A stretch of 13,912 nt of DNA, taken from Haplosporangium gracile (Eukaryota; Mortierellomycota; Mortierellomycetes; Mortierellales; Mortierellaceae). The stretch covers positions 9,086 to 22,997 of the forward strand of contig JAAAUF010000678.1 of assembly GCA_015499985.1 (NCBI GenBank). Reading direction: 5' to 3'. Within the stretch, counting starts at the first letter, position 1. The number at the start of each line of letters is the position of its first letter. Below are positions 8,115 to 13,912 of the stretch, piece by piece. The notes beneath the pieces were generated by a model. The model saw only the letters and a program-made list of their open reading frames with translations. It ran no database searches and was not told the DNA's origin. A program made the translations under genes and the position numbers.

Positions 8115-10392
8115 ATGCCTGCTCTCGAGACGATAACCGCTGATGTCGTTGACATCAAGAACGTGAAGGTACACTCGCCTTCTTTCTTCACACCTCGTTT
8201 CTACTACTCTTTATCTACTTTTGACAATTACAAAACTAATAATCTCCTCTGACTCTCTCTCTTATTAACCTACGCATAATAGGAGGTCAAGGAAAAGAAG
8301 GAAAAGAAGGAAAAGAAGGAGAAGAAGGAGAAGAAGGAAAAGAAGGAAAAGAAGGAGAAAAAGTCTCGCAAGGCCGAGTCTGACTCGGAGGAGGAGGTCA
8401 AGCCTGGCTTCAAGAAGGCCCGCATCGAGACCCCTTCCCCTGCCGAGACTCCCCGCGATACCACCCCTGAGCTAGGCGCAGAGCAGGAGGCCCACGACGA
8501 GATCCCCGAGAACTTGCGCTTGAGCACTTACAGAATCTCACCCGCCACCGTCGCTGCCCTTAGTGTCCGCGGTATCAACGCCCTCTTCCCCATTCAGGCT
8601 GAGACCTTCGATTACATCTACAACGGAAACGATGTCCTTGGACGTGCCAGAACCGGTACCGGAAAGACCTTGGCTTTCGCTCTTCCCATGGTCGAGATTT
8701 TGCTCAAGGATAACGCCTCTGCTGGCCATGGCCGCTCCCCCCGTGTCCTCGTCCTCAGTACGTATCTTGTTTTTTTTAGTTGCTCTTATTTTCCGACTGA
8801 CTATTTTAAGATTGTGAAACTAACCATATACCTTCCGCTTTTTCGAAACAGCCCCTACCCGTGATTTGGCTATCCAGGTCTCGAACGAGTTCACCAGCAT
8901 TTCGCCCAACTTGAAGTCCATCTGCGTTTACGGTGGTACCCCCATCTACGAGCAGACCACTGCTCTTCGTGGCGGTGTCGATGTTATTATTGGCACCCCT
9001 GGTCGTGTCTTGGATCACATCAACCGCGGCAACCTCCGTCTGGACTCGCTTCGCTTCGTCTGCTTGGATGAGGCTGATCAGATGTTGGACATTGGATTCG
9101 CCGACGACATGGAGCAGGTTCTTCAGCACGTTCAAACCCAGAAGGAGTCCCGCGGCGCCTCTGCCCCCAAGCACCAGACCTTGCTCTTCTCCGCCACCGC
9201 CCCCGAGTGGATCAAGCGCACTGTCGAGAAGTACCTCGACCCCAAGTACATCAACGTCGACTTGGTCGGAAACTCCCGTGTCAAGACCAACGAGAACATT
9301 CGCCACTACGCCATTCCCTCGACCTGGCAGTCGCGCAAGGACGTCATTGGAGATGTCGTCGCTGTCTATGGTGGTAACCGCGGTTTGACCGTCATTTTCG
9401 CCAACACCAAGGCCGAGGCCGATGAGCTCGCCTTGACCGACAAGCTCAGAGCCGATGCCAAAGTTCTTCACGGAGATATCCCCCAGGCCCAGCGTGAGCT
9501 CACCCTCCAGGGATTCCGTGAGGCCAAGGTCAAGTGCATTATCTGCACAGATGTCTTGGCTCGTGGTATCGATATTCCCATGGTCGATCTCGTCATCAAC
9601 TGCCAGCCCCCTAAGGATGTTGAGACTTACGTCCATCGTTCCGGTCGTACTGGTCGTGCTGGTCGCAAGGGTGTCTGTGTTACCTTCTTCAAGGCTCAGG
9701 AGGAGTACATGATCCAGAACATTCAGCGCCGTGCTGGTATGGAGATGGTCAAGGCTGGTCCCCCTCAGCCCCAGGACATTATCGCCGCCACTGCCCAGGA
9801 TGCTGCTGACATTGTCGGCAAGGTCGTCAAGAACGTCATCCCCATGTTCAGGCCTATTGCTGAGTCTATGATTGCCGAGAACTTCAATGGCGATGCCACT
9901 GAGGCCTTGGCTGCTGCTCTCGCGCACATTTCTGGATACGGTGCCGGTGTCCGTGCCCGTTCGCTCATGTCGGCTGCTGAGGGTTACACTACCTTGATCT
10001 TTCGCCTTTCGCACGAGATCCAGCACTCTGGATATGTCCGCAACATTTTGACCCGCAACTTCCCCAAGCTGGGCTATGAGGATGTTAAGGGCATGAGAAT
10101 GACCAAGGACATGACCGGTGTCGTTTTCGATGTCGTCTCTGAGAAGCTCGAGGTCGATGACAACAACAACATCCTCCTTGCCGGAAACAAGTGGACCGAT
10201 CTCGACAACATCCAGTTGGAGGTCGCCAAGACCCTCCCTGAACTCGAGCAGCGCATGAACGACCACCGTGGAGGTAACGGTGGTGGACGTGGCGGCTATG
10301 GTGGTGGACGTGGCGGTGGACGTGGTGGTTTCCGTGGTGGTCGCGGTGGCGGCGGTGGAGGATTCCGTGGAGGCCGTGGTGGTCGTCGTTAA
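8115..10392 (+). CDS. DDX21: DDX21-like nucleolar DEAD-box RNA helicase with GUCT domain and RGG tail
   Basis: ATP-dependent RNA helicase of the Gu/DDX21/DDX50 type, expected in the nucleolus in ribosome biogenesis. Exons 8115-8168, 8283-8757 and 8852-10392 give 689 aa. Order: acidic/basic N-terminus with eight EKK repeats (22-45) that could serve as a nuclear/nucleolar signal; Q motif (Gln123); motif I ARTGTGKT (140-147); PTRDLA (178-183, made by joining exons 2 and 3); GTPGR (224-228); DEAD (249-252); SAT (290-292); IFANTK; ARGID (413-417); HRSGRTGRAGR (438-448); a GUCT-type RNA-binding domain (about 550-640, with MRMTKDMTGVVFDV); and an RGG/FRGG tail (649-689). All helicase motifs are intact. 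Codons strongly favour C endings and AAG, indicating high expression. The family call is secure; the exact orthologue among GUCT helicases is less so. Confidence 0.94.
8292..8363 (+). repeat. (GAR-AAR-AAG)8 coding microsatellite encoding EKK repeats
   Basis: Eight perfect 9-bp units encode Glu-Lys-Lys in the helicase N-terminus. Units differ only at Glu and Lys third positions (GAA/GAG, AAG/AAA). The block begins 9 nt after the intron 1 acceptor, so the start of exon 2 is a long pure-purine run. Length changes by whole units would keep the frame. Confidence 0.95.
10267..10389 (+). repeat. Gly/Arg (RGG) coding repeat
   Basis: A run of GGT/GGC/GGA and CGT codons encodes 41 residues made of RGG, GGY, FRGG and poly-Gly units at the end of the helicase. 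Such RGG boxes bind RNA and are usual arginine-methylation targets. Glycine codons are mixed rather than one repeated codon, so selection on the protein is more likely than simple slippage. Confidence 0.9.
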
Positions 10393-10810
10393 AGACGACA
10401 CTTTGTGGATCCCTCGTTGTTTTTCAGTTATTTTTATTTCCGCATTTCAAACTATGTACCATAATCCTTCCATTCTCTACTACATTATTCCCATTTCAAC
10501 ACTTGCATTAAACAATTAAGCATAGACTTTTCTCATGAATATGTTATTCACACTGTAGATTTAGAATGTGGCTTTTGAGTGCACTCACCCTTAAGTGAAT
10601 AACCAGAAACTGAAAACAAAACGGCTCCAGTCGCAAGGGTTGATCTGCTCATCTACACCCTGATCGACCTCGACCTTGCCCTTGCATCATCCCCCTTTTG
10701 TAGTGCAATCGTCGTCACCTCCCCTCTCTCCATCGCCCCTTCCTTTTGCATCACTTGCACACGATACATACAAGTCTACAGGATCGTCCCGCAGTCACGT
10801 TCTATTCACT
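10393..10810. promoter_or_regulatory. Helicase 3' UTR and PPR-gene promoter
   Basis: No gene is visible in these 418 bp. An ATTAAA at 10507-10512 is the best helicase poly(A) signal candidate, 114 nt after the stop. A perfect 12-bp palindrome TGAGTGCACTCA lies at 10576-10587, about 225 bp before the PPR start, followed by CCCTTAAGTGAATAA. The last 130 bp are pyrimidine-rich (about 10685-10760), a typical fungal leader. No ATG occurs between about 10545 and the chosen start at 10811. Confidence 0.6.
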
Positions 10811-12427
10811 ATGGCCTCTCACAAGATCTGCACTCGCATCTTTACTCAAGCACGGTCAAGACCCACACTTACAAGACGTCACCAGTCGACCTTCAGTTTC
10901 TTTTCACGCAGCCAGGACTCTATTCTTTCGCCTCTCTTGACCGATGCGCCCGCCTCCAAGGCAGCCACTGACAAGGATTCTGATGCCAAAAACCTCGCCT
11001 CCCAGTTCCCACAATATCCTCATGCCCTCAAGACATCCTCCTCTTACGCTAACGCCGCCCCACTTTTGGCCGCCATTCAGAGCAAGGATCAGGATACTGC
11101 TTGGATGGTTTACTCTGTGCTAAGCCGCGCCGGTCAATTGACGTGTCTTCTTCCCATCCACCACACACTCCTTCTCCAGAGCATTCGTCCCGAGAACCCT
11201 ATCCGATATACGAGGCGTGAGGCAGCTACATTGGCAGAGCGATTCGAGCAGGTCTGGGCAGGAATGTTGCAGTGCCATATCCAGCCCAACATGAACGACT
11301 ACACAGCCCGTCTGGAGCTCTTTGTCGGGACTAGGCAGTACCACTTGGTCGACTCGACGTGGACAGAAATGCGGGAAAAGGCCGTTTATGGCACTGATGC
11401 GGTTGCCGCTGCTGGCTCGAGCTCGGGTAACGGACCCCTGATTCAGCCAACACTACATACCTATAACTTGATCCTGCAGTCGTGCGTCCCCAGAAAGAAC
11501 ATTGGACTGGCCATGGAGACGATTAATGGCATGAGGCGGGCAGGTGTCAAACCCGACACCATGAGCTGGGACTTTGTCCTCCAGATCCATACCGCCATGA
11601 AGAACTGGCAGGCTGTCGAGACGACTTTCCGCACCAACTTTATCACAACATCAATGGGCGCCACAGGATCTCAACACAACCAGAGCAGCAGCTTTTCGGA
11701 AGAGTCAATGGTCATTCCTCTCGGCCAACGCGCAAGATCGCTGCATGGAGGAGCGCTTACATCAAAGTCAAACAAGTCTACCAAGGTCGGCCACAAGGAG
11801 AAACTCATCCCATCACTTCAGAACATCCACACCCTCTTTTCGTACTACGCGTATACCCAGGATCTGGAGGACCTTCGCGCCATGTTTGACAGCCACGTAC
11901 GACTCTTTGGTCTCGTCCCTACCACAAGGACTTACAATGAGATGATCAAGTTTGCTTTCCTTGCCCGGCGCGACGGCGATGCTATGGATCTTTTCAGAGA
12001 GCTGGTGCAGATTGGACAGAGCTTGGAGAGGGTCAAGAGCAGTGGCGGCGGACAAGTGCAGGAGAACGTCGAGTCGAGCGCAGAGTCAGAAGCACATACA
12101 GCAACATCCACAGCAGGACAAGTCTGCGGACCTGACTTTGACACGTTCAAGATCCTGATCAACAACGAGTTTATTGCCTCGAGAAACCGGTGGGGTCGCG
12201 CGGCCAAGTGGATCAAGATTATGCAGGAGGGTTACAACCTCGAGCCAAGTGATCCCATGTTCAGGAGAACTCTGGTGGCCATGAAGCGGAGACGTGGAGT
12301 TGAGGCGGAAATCCAGGCTCTCCAGGAGAATTGGGATCTTGTCCGTGCTCGTCGTAGTGGTCTTGCATCACAGAGTACTCGTAGTCAGGACGAGGAGGAA
12401 GAAGAGTTGGCAGTGTCGAGCCACTAA
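10811..12427 (+). CDS. Mitochondrial pentatricopeptide-repeat (PPR) protein, unassigned
   Basis: Intronless, 538 aa. The first 35 residues are rich in Arg/Ser/Thr with no acidic residue (MASHKICTRIFTQARSR..., RRHQSTFSFFSR), a strong mitochondrial presequence. Helical-pair repeats resembling PPRs occur near 158-192, 212-248 (TYNLILQSCVPRKNIGLAMETINGMRRAGVKPD), 249-277, 334-370, 371-402 (TYNEMIKFAFLARRDGDAMDLFRELV), 441-479 and 480-507. They are interrupted by low-complexity loops at about 195-211, 280-330 and 403-440, and the protein ends in an acidic patch (DEEEEEEL). PPR proteins bind organellar RNA, acting in processing, stability or translation; I cannot say which target. The frame is open upstream of 10811 but without an ATG. 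It could be a relative of fungal mitoribosome- or mRNA-associated PPR factors. Confidence 0.82.
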   Translation: MASHKICTRIFTQARSRPTLTRRHQSTFSFFSRSQDSILSPLLTDAPASKAATDKDSDAKNLASQFPQYPHALKTSSSYANAAPLLAAIQSKDQDTAWMVYSVLSRAGQLTCLLPIHHTLLLQSIRPENPIRYTRREAATLAERFEQVWAGMLQCHIQPNMNDYTARLELFVGTRQYHLVDSTWTEMREKAVYGTDAVAAAGSSSGNGPLIQPTLHTYNLILQSCVPRKNIGLAMETINGMRRAGVKPDTMSWDFVLQIHTAMKNWQAVETTFRTNFITTSMGATGSQHNQSSSFSEESMVIPLGQRARSLHGGALTSKSNKSTKVGHKEKLIPSLQNIHTLFSYYAYTQDLEDLRAMFDSHVRLFGLVPTTRTYNEMIKFAFLARRDGDAMDLFRELVQIGQSLERVKSSGGGQVQENVESSAESEAHTATSTAGQVCGPDFDTFKILINNEFIASRNRWGRAAKWIKIMQEGYNLEPSDPMFRRTLVAMKRRRGVEAEIQALQENWDLVRARRSGLASQSTRSQDEEEEELAVSSH

Positions 12428-12917
12428 AATGTATCATTATTATTTCTAAATCAAAAAAAGACGATCAATACAATCACTTCGCCACTTTGAAATCATCAAA
12501 TTTGAAACTCCGCTATTGGTGTATTTTAGCTGGTGAGGAACAAGACTTTGATCCACCTTTTTCTTACTCTTTCAGATCTTTCATGTAAGGGTCACGTGCA
12601 GGACCCACTCACCCAAGGATATCCGTGAGAGGCATCCGTCAATGCATCTATCCATCCAAAAGACCATCGGCGATACTTCTGGACTCGACTGTTATTGTCA
12701 ATTACCTGGAAACCATGTCGGGAAGGAATCGACACTTTTTAACCCTTCAGGGAAAGATGAGCCTTTGATTGCGATTGCGACCTGGACTGCATGGGAATAG
12801 CTCATCAAGACTCTGAGAACAGGAAAACCAGAAGAGGGGTCATTGACAAAACAACTGTGGAATCAGCGACTCACCAAGACCTACCTTCTATTTTCAAAAC
12901 ACGAAACCCCCAACAGC
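12428..12917. promoter_or_regulatory. PPR 3' UTR and RPL12 promoter/leader
   Basis: No gene is visible in these 490 bp. The left part is AT-rich 3' UTR without an exact AATAAA. An E-box CACGTG at 12593-12598 sits in the same TCACGTGCAG context as the one at the DHODH promoter. AACCCT, a telomere-repeat-like half-site of the kind bound by Tbf1, lies at 12741-12746. Out-of-frame ATGs occur at 12716, 12757 and 12791; the last opens an 85-codon frame overlapping the RPL12 start, so transcription probably begins after about 12793, or a leader intron removes it. In Candida, Cbf1 and Tbf1 control ribosomal protein genes; similar control here is inference. Confidence 0.55.
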
Positions 12918-13532
12918 ATGCCACCAAAGCTGGACCCCAACGAGATCAAGATCATCTACCTCCGTGCCACCGGAGGAGAGGTCGGAGCTTCCTCTGCTCT
13001 TGCCCCCAAGATTGGTCCTCTCGGTCTTTCGCCCAAGAAGGTCGGTGAAGATATCGCCAAGGCCACCCAGGACTGGAAGGGTCTCCGTGTCACCGTTCAG
13101 TTGACCATTCAGAACCGTCAGGCTGCCGTCTCGGTCGTCCCCTCGGCTTCGTCCCTTGTCATCAAGGCCCTCAAGGAGGCTCCCCGTGACCGCAAGAAGG
13201 AGAAGAACATCAAGCACAACGGCAACATCTCTCTCGATGATGTTATCGAGATTGCCCGCATTATGCGCCACAAGTCCTTGGCCCGTGAGCTCTCTGGAAC
13301 CGTCAAGGAGATCCTCGGAACTGCCTTCTCGGTCGGATGCACTGTTGACGGTCAGAACCCCAAGGACCTCGGTGATTCCATCGATGCCGGTGAGGTCGAG
13401 ATCCCTGTAAGAATTTTTCTTCTTTTTTTCCTCTTGTTTATTAATTGATAGTATTTAACAGTACTTCGCGTTTTTTGTTCAATGTTACTAACTTGTTCTC
13501 TTTATTCTTTTTCATGGTTACAGGAGGCTTAA
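12918..13532 (+). CDS. RPL12: 60S ribosomal protein L12 (uL11)
   Basis: Component of the large-subunit stalk base, binding the GTPase-associated centre of 25S rRNA next to P0 and needed for elongation-factor function. Exon 1 (12918-13406) encodes 163 residues; a 117-nt intron with a CTAAC branch site follows; exon 2 adds only Glu-Ala and the stop (13524-13532). The 165-aa product equals the usual eukaryotic length and ends EVEIPEA, like yeast EIEIPEN, which confirms the tiny last exon. Conserved blocks include [75 protein letters not shown]-like [17 protein letters not shown] and [16 protein letters not shown]. The N-terminal PPK motif is the known methylation site in yeasts. Codon use is highly biased toward C endings, as for the helicase. 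Confidence 0.98.
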
Positions 13533-13563
13533 ATAATTTGCGTTTGACATTCATCCGTAAAGC

Positions 13564-13569
13564 AATAAA
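13564..13569 (+). terminator. Poly(A) signal AATAAA of RPL12
   Basis: AATAAA lies 31 nt downstream of the RPL12 stop codon, a normal spacing for a short ribosomal-protein 3' UTR. Confidence 0.7.
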
Positions 13570-13912
13570 GCTCAAAAGGCACTTACAAATAATCATACCT
13601 GCAGACGCTTGCATGCGACTATATGTGACATTGGATAGGAACGAACGCGAGATCGAAAGAAGGATATATGAATGATATCAGAAAGAATTTTGCAAGATCG
13701 TTGGACGCGTTTTCATGAGCAAACCTTAGTGTAAGTGTCGCAGAGCTTTACGATTGTGTCACTTTTCTAACGCAACGCATTAAAAGTCGTGAACGTGCTG
13801 TTTATGACTGACAGTTGCCCAAAGGCCGAAAAGGGTTTTTTCGGGCCCAAGAAACATATATCCCTTAATCCGTAAAGGGGGGATAATGTAAACTATAGTT
13901 TCTATCTATAGA
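13570..13912. other. Non-coding right flank
   Basis: Beyond the RPL12 poly(A) signal I find no gene. The short open frame at 13445-13675 overlaps the RPL12 intron and 3' UTR and has no recognisable domain. An ACGCGT hexamer lies at 13705-13710, which may be chance. The last 90 bp hold three consecutive inverted repeats, listed separately. The stretch may contain the promoter of a gene beyond the window. Confidence 0.6.
13824..13901. repeat. Cluster of three successive inverted repeats
   Basis: First, GGCCGAAAA (13824-13832) pairs with TTTTCGGGCC (13838-13847), nine pairs with one bulged G at 13843. Second, the arm at 13854-13864 (ACATATATCCC) pairs with GGGATAATGT (13880-13889), ten pairs with one bulged A. 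Third, AAACTATAGTTT (13890-13901) is a perfect 12-bp palindrome. They occupy 78 bp with almost no spacing. I cannot assign a function; the structure continues close to the window edge. Confidence 0.75.

Noticed and set aside
8806..10401. 531-codon minus-strand open frame opposite the helicase
   Set aside because: Its codons are exactly the reverse complements of the helicase codons. It stays open because this highly biased gene avoids TTA, CTA and TCA. The product is low-complexity (Thr/Ser, Gly, Leu, Asp) with no domain.
12490..12500. TTGATGA on the minus strand resembling a snoRNA C box
   Set aside because: No D box CTGA at a suitable distance and no terminal stem.
12894..13271. 125-codon minus-strand frame opposite RPL12
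   Set aside because: Same codon-bias shadow effect on a secure ribosomal protein gene.
1..13912. A novel multi-gene system, gene cluster or mobile element
   Set aside because: All eight genes are intact; seven belong to widespread housekeeping families and the eighth is a PPR protein. I see no transposase, reverse transcriptase, toxin or defence gene.

Overview
This is an ordinary, gene-dense stretch of a nuclear fungal genome. Eight protein-coding genes fill most of the 13.9 kb. Seven I can identify by family; one is a mitochondrial PPR protein I cannot name. There are 14 GT-AG spliceosomal introns of about 93-148 nt, many with a CTAAC-type branch site. Class-2 mitochondrial DHODH, the exon-junction-complex factor PYM1 and a GUCT-domain nucleolar helicase occur together. 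Intergenic spaces are short and several genes carry AATAAA signals 30-50 nt past the stop. This mix suggests an intron-rich, early-diverging filamentous fungus. My guess, from general impression only, is Mucoromycota/Mortierellomycota.

Layout from left to right: an AT-rich non-coding start (1-604); DHODH on the minus strand (605-2251); a 257-bp divergent promoter; an ADCK1/Mcp2-type mitochondrial UbiB-family kinase on the plus strand (2509-4617); VPS25 of ESCRT-II (4748-5795, plus, five exons), converging on PYM1 (5919-6497, minus); a 214-bp divergent promoter; thymidylate kinase (6712-7751, plus, four exons); a poly-T-rich promoter; a DDX21-like DEAD-box helicase with GUCT domain and RGG tail (8115-10392, plus); a mitochondrial PPR-like protein (10811-12427, plus, no introns); ribosomal protein L12/uL11 (12918-13532, plus, with a two-codon last exon); and a non-coding right end containing three successive inverted repeats.

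There is no operon-like system. Two loose links are worth noting. DHODH passes electrons to ubiquinone, and its divergent partner belongs to a kinase-like family implicated in coenzyme Q distribution; both are predicted mitochondrial inner-membrane proteins sharing one promoter. DHODH and thymidylate kinase are both pyrimidine-nucleotide enzymes. The helicase and RPL12 show the strongest C-ending codon bias, as expected for highly expressed ribosome-biogenesis and ribosomal genes. I found no convincing mobile element, tRNA, snoRNA, CRISPR array or novel multi-gene system.
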